64,000 nt of DNA from Kluyvera intermedia (GTDB lineage: Bacteria; Pseudomonadota; Gammaproteobacteria; Enterobacterales; Enterobacteriaceae). Position 1 is the first letter of the stretch, and each line of letters opens with the position of its first letter. The translations under genes and the position numbers were made by a program. The stretch covers positions 2,666,001 through 2,730,000 of the forward strand of contig NZ_CP139986.1 in NCBI RefSeq assembly GCF_034424175.1, written 5' to 3'. Below are positions 1 to 9,204 of this stretch, one piece after another. Under the pieces are notes generated by a model. It was not told the DNA's origin. It worked only from the letters and a program-made list of their open reading frames with translations, and did no database searches.

Positions 1-1407
1 GAGGAACCTTCTCAGCCCCTGCACTGTTCGCCGCTGCGGGAAATCGCCTTGCACCAACCCTTGCGCCGCCGCACCGCGTTGCGTCAAATCCCCGTGGTCA
101 TCACCTTGCGTGAAATTGACGATTTGCTGCGCTATGACGTGCGCCGTTCTCTGGAAGCGCTGCATGCGCAGATCCCTATCGACGGAATTGATATTCACGA
201 GCCCTTCTTAAGCAGCCGATTGTTTAGCGAAGGTTGGGATTCTCCACTTACCACTGAGTGCGCCTGTTGGTATCCGCTGCAACAGGTGTTCACCTATCTT
301 GCTCGAATGGGCTGGCGGGTTTTACTGCACACCAGCATGACGACTCGCCCGGATCTGCTGCGGCAATTTTTGCGGCTGAGCGCTCAGCACTTTCCCGCCG
401 CAACGCTCGCAAGCTGGCACTTTGTCTGGCATTGGTCGCCGCAGGCAAGCGTTGCTTCGCGGGAGAAAATCTGGCATCAGCAAAAAGCCATTATTCATGG
501 CGCGTCGCCCGATTCGTTGCTGGGCATCTGGCATCGGTTCTCCGCGTCGCTTGAGGCAACGGCAGACGATCCTATTTTTCAATCTGCACCGCTCAAAGAG
601 GCCGATTTTCTGGCCTGCTCCGCGAATGCCAATGAATGCCTGCAGACGCAGCCGCTTGACCGCGTTCGGCTGGCGGCGACGGAGGATTACCCGGTCGAGA
701 AAGTGGGTCAGATCCAGCGCGCACTGCGTCAACACCATCTTTCACTGCCTGTTTGGTTGCTGTCGTGGAACACCCTGACCGGTAGCACTCGCCGCACTAA
801 CGGGGATTTTTTCCGCGGCGCGCTGCTCATCAATACGCTTTTGGGCGTGGCCGATCAGGTTGCGCTGACCGGTTTCTGGTTGAACTCAAGCCTACAGGGC
901 GAGGCCCGCAGTAACGGCACCTTTGATACCACAAGCTTGGCCTTGCTTTACCACCACGAATTGCCCCGGCCAATTTACTGGGTGCTGTGGTTCTGGCAGC
1001 GCTTAAAAGGGGACGTGGTGGTCAACGATAAGCAGACCTTACTGCTCCACCATCGCGGACGTTATCAGTTGCTGTTGCGTAATCCGGTGGTATTCAACCC
1101 ATGGCTTTCCAGCGAAGAGACCTTTATTCAGCGTTTTCGTCAGTCTTGTCCGCTCGAACTTGTCGGGTTACGCGGACGCTGGAAAATAAAACGCCTCCAG
1201 TTTGACCAGCATCACGGCGCGATATTTCCCCGTCTGGAGGCGATTGAAAGTAGCAGCGGCCCAGACGAAGAGACCTGGACATGGCTGGCCCACACAACGC
1301 GCCCCGCTCTTAGCGTCCGGGAAGTCGATATGACGGAAAACTGGCAGGTACTTGATGCTCTGGAGAGCAATGGACTGGTTTTATATGAGTTAACCCCACT
1401 GAATTGA
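1..1407 (+). CDS. GH39-like C-terminal part of a large regulator (5' end outside window)
   Basis: The reading frame is open from base 1, so this is the 3' part (468 codons) of a longer gene; an internal TTG at 49 is not a convincing start. The visible protein resembles the GH39 (beta-xylosidase-like) TIM-barrel domain found behind the AraC-type DNA-binding domain in some enterobacterial regulators. It shares the pattern of a W-N-T-L strand, an N-x-D-F-F-x-G-A helix, G-F-W-L-N and a late P-x-Y-W-V-L-W-F helix followed by a Y-Q-L-L-L-R-N segment. No DNA-binding domain is visible because the N-terminus is missing. It lies 90 bp upstream of sapA on the same strand. The function and ligand are unknown, and the catalytic glutamates of GH39 cannot be assigned with confidence. 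Confidence 0.55.
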   Translation, partial: EEPSQPLHCSPLREIALHQPLRRRTALRQIPVVITLREIDDLLRYDVRRSLEALHAQIPIDGIDIHEPFLSSRLFSEGWDSPLTTECACWYPLQQVFTYLARMGWRVLLHTSMTTRPDLLRQFLRLSAQHFPAATLASWHFVWHWSPQASVASREKIWHQQKAIIHGASPDSLLGIWHRFSASLEATADDPIFQSAPLKEADFLACSANANECLQTQPLDRVRLAATEDYPVEKVGQIQRALRQHHLSLPVWLLSWNTLTGSTRRTNGDFFRGALLINTLLGVADQVALTGFWLNSSLQGEARSNGTFDTTSLALLYHHELPRPIYWVLWFWQRLKGDVVVNDKQTLLLHHRGRYQLLLRNPVVFNPWLSSEETFIQRFRQSCPLELVGLRGRWKIKRLQFDQHHGAIFPRLEAIESSSGPDEETWTWLAHTTRPALSVREVDMTENWQVLDALESNGLVLYELTPLN

Positions 1408-1497
1408 TGACTTTTACAGCGGTTGGCCGCAGACATTTGTACCTGATAGCCGTAAGTGCGATACACTTTGCAGATCAATCGAAAATATAACGAAACT

Positions 1498-3150
1498 ATG
1501 CGCCTGAACTTGTCATCATTTCTGGCGGCGCTGGGGTTACTTTGCGGTCAGGCCTTTGCCGCACCGCAACCGCTCGCCCCACCCCGTGCCGACATTCGCG
1601 ACAGCGGCTTTGTCTACTGTGTTAGTGGGCAGGTCAATACTTTTAACCCGCAGAAAGCGGGCAGCGGGCTGATTGTCGATACCCTGGCGGCTCAGCTTTA
1701 TGACCGCCTGCTCGACGTCGACCCGTATACCTATCGTCTGGTGCCAGAGCTGGCAGAAAGCTGGGAGGTACTGGACAACGGCGCAACCTACCGCTTCCAC
1801 CTGCGCAATAACGTGAAGTTCCAGACCACCCGCTGGTTTACGCCGACGCGCGCCTTAAATGCTGACGATGTGGTATTCACTTTTGAGCGCATTTTCGACC
1901 GCAATCACCCCTGGCACAACGTCAACGGTGGCGCGTTCCCGTATTTTGACAGTCTGCAATTTGCCGATAGCGTTCAGAGCGTACGCAAACTTGATAGCCA
2001 CACGGTTGAATTTCGTCTGACCCGTCCGGATGCGTCGTTCCTTTGGCATCTGGCAACGCACTATGCTTCAGTAATGTCAGCCGAATATGCCGACAAGCTG
2101 GCGAAAGAAGATCACCAGGAATTGCTCGACCGTCAGCCGGTAGGCACCGGGCCGTTCCAGCTTGACGAATACCAGTCCGGGCAGTACATCCGCCTGCAGC
2201 GTCACGAGAAATTCTGGCGCGGCACCCCGCTGATGCCACAAGTGGTGGTCGATTTGGGTTCCGGCGGCACCGGGCGTTTATCGAAACTCCTCACCGGTGA
2301 ATGTGACGTTCTTGCCTGGCCTGCGGCCAGCCAGCTGACTATTCTGCGCGACGATCCGCGTCTGCGTCTGACGCTGCGTCCTGGAATGAACATCGCTTAT
2401 CTGGCATTTAATACCGATAAGCCGCCGTTAAATAATCCCGAAGTCCGTCATGCGTTGTCTTTGGCTATCAATAACCAACGTCTCATGCAGTCGATTTATT
2501 ACGGTACTGCGGAGACCGCCGCCTCTATTTTGCCTCGCGCCTCCTGGGCATACGATAACGAAGCTAAAATTACTGAATACAATCCGAAAGAAGCCCGCCG
2601 CCGGTTACAGGAACTGGGGCTCAGCAAGCTCACGTTGCGTCTTTGGGTGCCAACCAGTTCTCAAGCCTGGAACCCGAGCCCACTGAAAACCGCCGAGCTT
2701 ATCCAGGCGGATATGGCGCAGATTGGCGTGAAAGTGATTATTGTGCCGGTCGAAGGTCGCTTCCAGGAAGCGCGGTTAATGGACATGAACCACGATCTGA
2801 CGCTCTCCGGCTGGGCCACCGACAGTAACGACCCGGACAGCTTCTTCCGGCCATTACTCAGCTGTGCTGCGATTAACTCACAGACCAACTTTGCGCACTG
2901 GTGTAATCGCGAATTTGATGACGTATTAAGAAAGGCGCTGGACTCGCAGCAACTGGCCTCACGCATTGATGCCTACGATGAAGCCCAGCAGATCCTGGCA
3001 CGTGAACTGCCGATCCTGCCGTTGGCCTCTTCGCTGCGTTTGCAGGCATATCGTTACGATATGAAGGGGCTGGTGTTGAGCCCATTTGGCAACACGTCAT
3101 TCGCCGGGGTATCACGGGAAAAAGAAGAGAACAAGGTGCAGAAGCCATGA
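1498..3150 (+). CDS. sapA: SapA, periplasmic peptide/solute-binding protein of the Sap ABC system
   Basis: Extracytoplasmic solute-binding protein of the SBP family 5 (DppA/OppA-like) for the Sap transporter, linked to antimicrobial-peptide resistance in Salmonella and Haemophilus and to putrescine export in E. coli. The start at 1498 gives 550 residues (E. coli 547) and a clean signal peptide, with predicted cleavage after A-F-A near residue 21. An in-frame ATG at 1456 would add 14 residues in front of the signal peptide and is unlikely. The mature protein is near-collinear with E. coli SapA, including the D-S-N-D-P-D-S-F-F segment near the C-terminus. Its stop overlaps the sapB start (ATGA), indicating translational coupling at the head of sapABCDF. 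Confidence 0.96.
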   Translation: MRLNLSSFLAALGLLCGQAFAAPQPLAPPRADIRDSGFVYCVSGQVNTFNPQKAGSGLIVDTLAAQLYDRLLDVDPYTYRLVPELAESWEVLDNGATYRFHLRNNVKFQTTRWFTPTRALNADDVVFTFERIFDRNHPWHNVNGGAFPYFDSLQFADSVQSVRKLDSHTVEFRLTRPDASFLWHLATHYASVMSAEYADKLAKEDHQELLDRQPVGTGPFQLDEYQSGQYIRLQRHEKFWRGTPLMPQVVVDLGSGGTGRLSKLLTGECDVLAWPAASQLTILRDDPRLRLTLRPGMNIAYLAFNTDKPPLNNPEVRHALSLAINNQRLMQSIYYGTAETAASILPRASWAYDNEAKITEYNPKEARRRLQELGLSKLTLRLWVPTSSQAWNPSPLKTAELIQADMAQIGVKVIIVPVEGRFQEARLMDMNHDLTLSGWATDSNDPDSFFRPLLSCAAINSQTNFAHWCNREFDDVLRKALDSQQLASRIDAYDEAQQILARELPILPLASSLRLQAYRYDMKGLVLSPFGNTSFAGVSREKEENKVQKP

Positions 3151-4112
3151 TTATTTTCACCCTTCGTCGCTTGTTACTGCTGATGGTCACCCTCTTTTTT
3201 CTGACGGTGGTGGGTTTTTGCCTAAGCTACTTTACCCCGCACGCGCCGTTACAGGGTGCCTCGCTTTGGAATGCGTGGGCATTCTGGTTTGACAGCGTCA
3301 TGCACTGGGATTTTGGTGTTTCAAGCATTAATGGTCAGCCGATTTCAGAACAGCTTCGCCAGGTCTTTCCAGCCACCATGGAGCTGTGCATCCTCGCTTT
3401 TGGTCTGGCGCTGTTAGTCGGCATTCCGGTCGGTATGCTGGCGGGGATCACCAACAATAAGTGGCAGGATAAGGTCATTAGCTTCTTTGCCCTTCTCGGC
3501 TTCTCAATTCCGGTGTTTTGGCTGGCACTGCTGCTGACGCTGTTCTTCTCACTGACGCTCGGCTGGCTCCCGGTTTCCGGGCGCTTTGATTTACTGTATG
3601 AAGTCAAAAACGTGACCGGCTTTGCGCTCATTGACGCCTGGCTGTCTGACTCGCCGTGGCGTCATGAGATGATCATAAGCGCCCTGCGCCATATCGTGTT
3701 GCCGGTGCTGACGCTGGCCGTCGCGCCAACCACCGAAGTGGTGCGCCTGATGCGTATCAGTACGATCGCCATTTATGACACTAACTACGTAAAAGCCGCC
3801 GCCACTCGCGGGGTTTCGCGGCTGACCATATTGCGTCGTCACGTCCTGCACAACGCACTGCCGCCGGTCATCCCTCGCCTTGGGCTGCAATTTTCCACCA
3901 TGCTGACGCTGGCGATGATCACTGAAATGGTCTTTAACTGGCCGGGGCTGGGGCGTTGGATGATTAACGCCATTCGTCAGCAAGACTACGCCGCAATATC
4001 GGCGGGCGTGATGGTGATTGGTGCCCTGGTGATTATTATTAATGTGATCTCCGATATTTTGGGTGCGATGGCTAACCCGCTGAAACATAAGGAATGGTAT
4101 GCCTTACGATAG
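3147..4112 (+). CDS. sapB: SapB, ABC transporter inner-membrane permease
   Basis: 321-residue permease of the Sap importer (binding-protein-dependent transport family, DppB-like). The N-terminal transmembrane segment begins within the first ten residues, and about six membrane segments are visible. A cytoplasmic EAA-type coupling loop (A-A-A-T-R-G-V-S pattern) lies in the last third and contacts the ATPases. The gene overlaps sapA by four bases and sapC by fourteen, so it belongs to one coupled operon. Nothing in the sequence suggests loss of function. Confidence 0.95.
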   Translation: MIIFTLRRLLLLMVTLFFLTVVGFCLSYFTPHAPLQGASLWNAWAFWFDSVMHWDFGVSSINGQPISEQLRQVFPATMELCILAFGLALLVGIPVGMLAGITNNKWQDKVISFFALLGFSIPVFWLALLLTLFFSLTLGWLPVSGRFDLLYEVKNVTGFALIDAWLSDSPWRHEMIISALRHIVLPVLTLAVAPTTEVVRLMRISTIAIYDTNYVKAAATRGVSRLTILRRHVLHNALPPVIPRLGLQFSTMLTLAMITEMVFNWPGLGRWMINAIRQQDYAAISAGVMVIGALVIIINVISDILGAMANPLKHKEWYALR

Positions 4113-4989
4113 CGTCTACCTCGAGAAGCGCCCGCCAGGTGCTCTGCGAACCGTGTGGCGTAAATTCTACGGCGACACCGTCGCAATGGTCGGTTTTTAT
4201 GGTTGTATCGGGCTGGTGCTGCTGTGCGTGTTCGGTGCATGGTTCTCCCCGTACGGCATCGATCAACAGTTCCTCGGTTATCAACTGCTGCCGCCGTCGT
4301 GGTCACGTTACGGTGAAGTCTCCTTCTTCCTCGGTACCGATGATTTAGGACGCGATGTGTTAAGCCGCCTGCTAAGCGGCGCAGCGCCGACCGTCGGTGG
4401 CGCATTTGTCGTCACTCTGGCAGCGAGCGTATTTGGTCTGGTGCTGGGTGCATTCGCGGGTTCCACTCGCGGCCTGCGTTCAGCGATGCTCAACCATATC
4501 CTCGATACTCTGTTGTCGATTCCGTCACTGCTGCTGGCGATTATCGTGGTGGCGTTTGCCGGACCACATCTGTCTCATGCGATGTTTGCCGTTTGGTTGG
4601 CTCTTCTGCCACGTATGGTGCGCTCGATCTACAGCATGGTTCACGATGAGCTTGAGCGGGACTATGTCATTGCCGCCCGTCTCGACGGCGCAACCACCTT
4701 AAACATTCTGTGGTTCGCTATTCTGCCTAATATCGCCGCCGGGCTGGTGACTGAGATCACTCGCGCCTTGTCGATGGCCATTCTTGATATCGCTGCGCTG
4801 GGTTTTCTCGATTTGGGCGCGCAGTTACCGTCGCCGGAATGGGGAGCAATGCTGGGCGATGCGCTGGAATTAATTTATGTGGCACCGTGGACCGTCATGT
4901 TACCGGGCGCGGCCATTATGGTGAGCGTCCTGCTGGTTAACCTGCTGGGCGACGGTATTCGTCGTGCCATTAACGCGGGAGTGGAATAA
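4099..4989 (+). CDS. sapC: SapC, ABC transporter inner-membrane permease
   Basis: 296-residue second permease of the Sap system (DppC-like, with the cytoplasmic N-terminal extension typical of OppC/DppC). One membrane segment follows the N-terminal tail near residue 30; the rest form the permease core, with an EAA loop (A-A-R-L-D-G-A pattern) about two thirds in. It pairs with SapB to form the channel. The start lies inside the sapB 3' end (14-bp overlap) and the stop shares a base with the sapD start (TAATG). Confidence 0.95.
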   Translation: MPYDSVYLEKRPPGALRTVWRKFYGDTVAMVGFYGCIGLVLLCVFGAWFSPYGIDQQFLGYQLLPPSWSRYGEVSFFLGTDDLGRDVLSRLLSGAAPTVGGAFVVTLAASVFGLVLGAFAGSTRGLRSAMLNHILDTLLSIPSLLLAIIVVAFAGPHLSHAMFAVWLALLPRMVRSIYSMVHDELERDYVIAARLDGATTLNILWFAILPNIAAGLVTEITRALSMAILDIAALGFLDLGAQLPSPEWGAMLGDALELIYVAPWTVMLPGAAIMVSVLLVNLLGDGIRRAINAGVE

Positions 4990-5981
4990 TGCCGTTACTG
5001 GATATTCGCAACTTAACCATCGAGTTTAAGACCAGCGAAGGCTGGGTGAAGGCCGTTGACCGCGTTAGCATGACGCTGGCCGAAGGCGAGATTCGTGGTC
5101 TGGTCGGTGAATCCGGCTCAGGCAAAAGCCTGATTGCGAAAGCGATTTGTGGCGTCACCAAAGATAACTGGCGCGTCACCGCTGACCGTATGCGTTTTGA
5201 CGATATCGACCTGCTGCGCCTGTCTAATCGCGAGCGCCGCCGCCTGGTCGGACACAACGTGTCGATGATTTTCCAGGAGCCTCAGTCGTGTCTTGATCCG
5301 TCCGAACGTGTCGGTGAACAGCTCATGCAGAACATCCCTGGTTGGACCTTCAAAGGCCGCTGGTGGCAGCGATTTGGCTGGCGTAAGCGTCGGGCCATCG
5401 AGCTTTTGCACCGAGTCGGCATTAAAGATCATAAAGACGCGATGCGCAGCTTTCCGTATGAGCTGACCGAGGGTGAGTGTCAGAAAGTGATGATCGCCAT
5501 CGCCATCGCCAATCAGCCGCGTCTGTTGATAGCCGATGAGCCGACCAACGCCATGGAACCGACCACGCAGGCGCAGATTTTCCGTCTGTTGACCGGTCTT
5601 AACCAGAACAACAACACCACCATCCTGCTGATTTCTCATGATTTGCAGATGCTGACCCATTGGGCTGACAAAATTAACGTGATGTATTGTGGGCAGACGG
5701 TAGAGAGCGCTCTCAGCGAAGAGCTGGTGTCTGTGCCGCATCATCCATATACCCAGGCATTAATTCGCGCGATCCCTGATTTTGGCCGTTCAATGCCGCA
5801 TAAAAGTCGCCTGAATACCCTCTCCGGCGCAATCCCGCTGCTGGAGCAACTGCCAATGGGCTGTCGTTTGGGGCCCCGTTGCCCTTACGCCCAGCGAAAA
5901 TGTATTGAAACCCCGCGCCTGACGGGAGCGAAGAATCACCTGTTCGCCTGTCATTTCCCGCTCAATATGGAGAAAGAGTGA
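4989..5981 (+). CDS. sapD: SapD, ABC transporter ATPase
   Basis: 330-residue ATPase of the OppD/DppD type that powers SapBC. Walker A (G-E-S-G-S-G-K-S) spans residues 40-47 and Walker B (L-L-I-A-D-E-P) precedes the switch histidine in L-I-S-H-D. The ABC signature is degenerate (L-T-E-G-E-C-Q rather than LSGGQ), as it also is in E. coli SapD. The C-terminal oligopeptide-transporter domain carries the C-R-L-G-P-R-C-P-Y cysteine cluster that binds an Fe-S centre in related proteins. E. coli SapD also supports Trk potassium uptake; that role is family knowledge, not visible here. Confidence 0.95.
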   Translation: MPLLDIRNLTIEFKTSEGWVKAVDRVSMTLAEGEIRGLVGESGSGKSLIAKAICGVTKDNWRVTADRMRFDDIDLLRLSNRERRRLVGHNVSMIFQEPQSCLDPSERVGEQLMQNIPGWTFKGRWWQRFGWRKRRAIELLHRVGIKDHKDAMRSFPYELTEGECQKVMIAIAIANQPRLLIADEPTNAMEPTTQAQIFRLLTGLNQNNNTTILLISHDLQMLTHWADKINVMYCGQTVESALSEELVSVPHHPYTQALIRAIPDFGRSMPHKSRLNTLSGAIPLLEQLPMGCRLGPRCPYAQRKCIETPRLTGAKNHLFACHFPLNMEKE

Positions 5982-5982
5982 C

Positions 5983-6789
5983 ATGGTCGAAACCTTGCTT
6001 GAAGTCCGCAATCTGAGTAAGACCTTTCGCTACCGCACCGGATGGTTCCATCGGCAAACATTGCAGGCGGTAAAACCGCTGAGCTTTACCCTGCGCGAAA
6101 AACAGACGCTGGCGATTATTGGTGAAAATGGTTCGGGTAAATCTACGCTGGCGAAAATGCTGGCGGGGATGGTGGAACCCACCACCGGCGAGCTGCTGAT
6201 TGACGACCATCCGCTGGAGTATGGCGATTACTCGTTCCGTAGCCAGCGTATCCGCATGATCTTTCAGGACCCGAGTACCTCGCTAAACCCGCGCCAACGT
6301 ATTTCGCAGATCCTCGATTTCCCGCTGCGCTTGAATACCGACCTTGAAGCGGAAGACCGGCGCAAACAAATTATCGACACGCTGCGTCTGGTCGGCCTGC
6401 TGCCGGATCACGTGAGTTATTATCCGCATATGCTGGCACCGGGGCAGAAACAGCGTCTGGGGCTGGCGCGCGCGCTGATTTTACGCCCTAAAGTGATTAT
6501 CTGTGATGAGGCTTTGGCCTCGCTGGATATGTCGATGCGTTCGCAACTCGTTAACCTGATGCTGGAGTTACAAGAGAAACAAGGTATCTCGTATATCTAT
6601 GTCACACAGCATTTAGGGATGATGAAACATATCAGTGACCAGGTGCTGGTGATGCATCAGGGTGAAGTGGTGGAACGCGGCAGTACCGCCGATGTTCTGG
6701 CCTCCCCGCTGCACGATTTAACCAAACGTTTGATTGCAGGCCACTTTGGTGAAGCCCTCACCGCCGATGCCTGGCGTAAAGACCGCTGA
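5983..6789 (+). CDS. sapF: SapF, ABC transporter ATPase
   Basis: 268-residue partner ATPase of SapD and last gene of the sap operon, starting one base after the sapD stop. Walker A (G-E-N-G-S-G-K-S) covers residues 47-54. The signature is A-P-G-Q-K-Q-R, and the Walker B aspartate lies in I-C-D-E-A. The start codon at 5983 follows the AGAAAGAG Shine-Dalgarno region inside the sapD 3' end. A GC-rich hairpin lies just downstream of the gene. Confidence 0.95.
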   Translation: MVETLLEVRNLSKTFRYRTGWFHRQTLQAVKPLSFTLREKQTLAIIGENGSGKSTLAKMLAGMVEPTTGELLIDDHPLEYGDYSFRSQRIRMIFQDPSTSLNPRQRISQILDFPLRLNTDLEAEDRRKQIIDTLRLVGLLPDHVSYYPHMLAPGQKQRLGLARALILRPKVIICDEALASLDMSMRSQLVNLMLELQEKQGISYIYVTQHLGMMKHISDQVLVMHQGEVVERGSTADVLASPLHDLTKRLIAGHFGEALTADAWRKDR

Positions 6790-6807
6790 TCAATCACGTT
6801 TTACGCA

Positions 6808-6827
6808 GGCCTGCGTTTTGGCAGGCC
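6808..6827 (+). terminator. Hairpin after sapF
   Basis: A seven-pair stem (GGCCTGC/GCAGGCC) around a six-base loop sits between sapF and fabI. No clear T-run follows, so it may be a weak or Rho-assisted terminator, or simply an mRNA 3' end structure. Confidence 0.45.
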
Positions 6828-6858
6828 GCCATAACCATGACGAGAAGGATGAATAGCG

Positions 6859-7662
6859 ATGGGTTTTCTTTCCGGTAAACGCATTCTGATTACTGGCGTG
6901 GCCAGCAAATTGTCTATCGCCTACGGTATCGCTCAGGCGATGCACCGTGAAGGCGCTGAACTGGCGTTCACCTATCAGAACGACAAGTTGAAAGGCCGCG
7001 TGGAAGAGTTTGCCGCCGCGCTGGACTCCAGCCTTGTCCTACCATGCGATGTGGCTGAAGATGCTAGCATTGAATCTCTGTTTATCGACTTAGCCAAAGT
7101 CTGGCCGAAATTTGACGGTTTCGTGCACTCAATTGGTTTTGCTCCAGCCGATCAGTTAGACGGCGATTATGTGAATGCCGTGACGCGCGAAGGCTTTAAA
7201 ATCGCCCACGACATTAGCGCCTATAGTTTTGTCGCCATGGCAAAATCCTGTCGCAGTATGCTAAACCCAGACTCTGCCCTGTTGACCCTGTCTTACCTGG
7301 GCGCAGAGCGCGCCATCCCTAACTACAACGTCATGGGTCTGGCAAAAGCCTCTTTGGAAGCAAACGTGCGATATATGGCGAATGCGATGGGCCCGGAAGG
7401 GATCCGCGTAAACGCCATCTCTGCGGGCCCGATCCGTACGCTGGCCGCCTCCGGTATCAAAGATTTCCGCAAAATGCTCGCGCATTGCGAAGCGGTGACG
7501 CCAATCCGTCGCACGGTGACGATTGAAGATGTGGGCAATTCCGCGGCTTTCTTGTGCTCCAATCTGTCCGCCGGTATTACCGGTGAGATTGTGCACGTTG
7601 ACGGCGGTTTCAGCATTGCGGCGATGAACGAGCTGGAATTAAAGATGCATGGAGCAGAGTGA
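6859..7662 (+). CDS. fabI: Enoyl-[acyl-carrier-protein] reductase (NADH) FabI
   Basis: Catalyses the last, NADH-dependent reduction of each fatty-acid elongation cycle and is the triclosan target. It is a short-chain dehydrogenase fold with an N-terminal nucleotide site (G-V-A-S-K-L-S-I, residues 13-20). The catalytic Tyr146, Tyr156 and Lys163 are at the E. coli positions. Gly93, Met159 and Phe203, positions known for triclosan contact or resistance, appear wild type. The protein is 267 residues because it runs five residues (M-H-G-A-E) past the usual E-L-E-L-K end. The start at 6859 follows AGAAGGA and matches the E. coli N-terminus. Confidence 0.98.
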   Translation: MGFLSGKRILITGVASKLSIAYGIAQAMHREGAELAFTYQNDKLKGRVEEFAAALDSSLVLPCDVAEDASIESLFIDLAKVWPKFDGFVHSIGFAPADQLDGDYVNAVTREGFKIAHDISAYSFVAMAKSCRSMLNPDSALLTLSYLGAERAIPNYNVMGLAKASLEANVRYMANAMGPEGIRVNAISAGPIRTLAASGIKDFRKMLAHCEAVTPIRRTVTIEDVGNSAAFLCSNLSAGITGEIVHVDGGFSIAAMNELELKMHGAE

Positions 7663-7665
7663 TTC

Positions 7666-7784
7666 CCGGCGGCGCTGCGCTTGGCCGGGCTACCTAACCT
7701 GTAGCCCGGCCAAGGCATTTACGTCGCACCCGGGATACACATCTGTCCTGTAGCCCGTGCGAGGCGTTTACGCCGCCCCCGGGA
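7666..7784. repeat. REP/BIME-like palindromic repeats downstream of fabI
   Basis: Three related GC-rich units occur in tandem: an inverted partial copy at about 7666-7693, then GTAGCCCGGCC...ACCCGGGA at 7700-7735 and GTAGCCCGTGC...CCCCGGGA at 7750-7784. They share the core GTAGCCCG-N-CGAGG/CAAGGC-TTTACG-YCGC-CCCGGG of enterobacterial REP elements. Such units often stabilise mRNA 3' ends or bind DNA gyrase or IHF. Confidence 0.75.
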
Positions 7785-7965
7785 GTGGCACTTATGCCTC
7801 CCCAGTCTCACTCACCTTCCCCCCTTGTTATTCCTGTAAGTTATTAATTATCACCGAACAATATTTTCTCCCTCGTCACGCATGCGCCAGGATACTTACT
7901 TATAACGATCCGGCAACATCACTTTTGAAGCGGCTGGCTCGCCACCTTCAAATCAAGGAACACCC
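7785..7965. other. fabI-yciW intergenic region
   Basis: An AT-richer stretch after the REP cluster leads to yciW. I see no gene in it. It presumably holds the yciW promoter, which belongs to the CysB regulon in E. coli, but I could not define a CysB site by eye. Confidence 0.4.
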
Positions 7966-9123
7966 ATGGAGCCACGCCAGGTTTCCGGCAAAAACCACTG
8001 GTATCACGAAACCCAGTCGAGAACTCAACATAGCGATGTGATGCCGCTGGTTCCCGAGGCCGCGTACGTAGACGACCGATTTTTACTGGATCTGACATTG
8101 CCTGATGCACTGCTGAGCGCGAGCCAGACGTGGTTGCGTGCCGCGCGACGGCTGGCTAACACGCTGTTCCCTAATACCGTCCCCACCAATCGACTGCACA
8201 CCTTCAGCGCATATGACAGACTCAGCACGGCGTTAACGGTCGCGCAGGTTTCAGGCGTACAGCGTTTATGTAATCACTATGCTGCTCGACTGGCGCCACT
8301 GCCCGGCCCGGACTCTTCGCGCGAGAGCAATCACCGACTGGCACAAATCACCCAGTATGCTCGTCAGTTGGCAAGCTCGCCGTCAATTATCACGCCACGC
8401 GCTCGCCAGCAGCTTGATGATGTTGGGCTGACTCTGCACGATATTATTACGATTAATCAGGTCGTTGGCTTTGTCGGTTTTCAGGCGCGTATTATCGCCC
8501 TATTCCAGGCACATCTGGGTTTCCCGGTGCGCTGGATCCCCGGTATGCCGGTGCAGGAAGATGCGGACGCGGAGCTCTTTAGCCATGACGGATCGCACTG
8601 GCGTACCGATCTCAACGGCATTGAGCCCCATCAGGCGAATACGCCTCAGGGCGAAGCGTTGAATCGCTGGCAACACATCCCTGAACTTGAGGCGCTCGCC
8701 CCGGTGCTGGCACAGGAAGACGCGCTGTTAAACGGCCTGGGTGAACTTATCGACACTCTCTCCTTTGCTCACCCACTGCAGCCGCTGTCTTCGCTTATCC
8801 CAGCGCGGATAAATGGAAGTGTTAGCTGTTTTAATTACTACAGTACTCAGTGGCAAGGCGCGAGCGGTCTGCCAGAAGCCGTACGCAACGGCGAACGCGC
8901 GCTGCAAGCCTGGAGCCATCACTATCCCTGCGAGCGTGTGGTGGCTCAGGCAACACAGCTGCTGACCCGCGCACCAGACCGCTTTAGCGCCGCACAGCTT
9001 GCGCCGCTGATGGAGCACGGATTATCAACGCCGGATGCGGTGACTTTACTGGCCTGGAGCGCGTTAAGCGGCTGGCTAAATCGACTGCGCATCGCGCTCG
9101 GTTGCGGGCAACAAGTTACGTAA
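7966..9123 (+). CDS. yciW: YciW, CMD-domain (alkylhydroperoxidase-like) protein
   Basis: 385-residue homologue of E. coli YciW, found in the same slot between fabI and rnb. The family carries a carboxymuconolactone-decarboxylase/AhpD-like helical region and has been tied to cysteine metabolism through CysB regulation; no enzymatic activity is firmly established. The start at 7966 is preceded by AAGGA at a good distance, and the N-terminus (G-K-x-H-W-Y-H-E-T-Q-S) matches the E. coli one. I see no signal peptide or membrane segment. No canonical AhpD CxxC pair is evident; the C-terminal half contains only scattered single cysteines. Confidence 0.88.
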   Translation: MEPRQVSGKNHWYHETQSRTQHSDVMPLVPEAAYVDDRFLLDLTLPDALLSASQTWLRAARRLANTLFPNTVPTNRLHTFSAYDRLSTALTVAQVSGVQRLCNHYAARLAPLPGPDSSRESNHRLAQITQYARQLASSPSIITPRARQQLDDVGLTLHDIITINQVVGFVGFQARIIALFQAHLGFPVRWIPGMPVQEDADAELFSHDGSHWRTDLNGIEPHQANTPQGEALNRWQHIPELEALAPVLAQEDALLNGLGELIDTLSFAHPLQPLSSLIPARINGSVSCFNYYSTQWQGASGLPEAVRNGERALQAWSHHYPCERVVAQATQLLTRAPDRFSAAQLAPLMEHGLSTPDAVTLLAWSALSGWLNRLRIALGCGQQVT

Positions 9124-9204
9124 AAGGGTGAAACAGCGCTTGCTGCCACCCCTCGATTCGCGTAACAATGTCAGCCGCTCTTTTGGCCACGAAAATAGAA
9201 CATT

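Noticed and set aside
1456..1497. Upstream ATG extending SapA by 14 residues
   Set aside because: The extension would precede the signal peptide, has no ribosome site and is absent from homologues.
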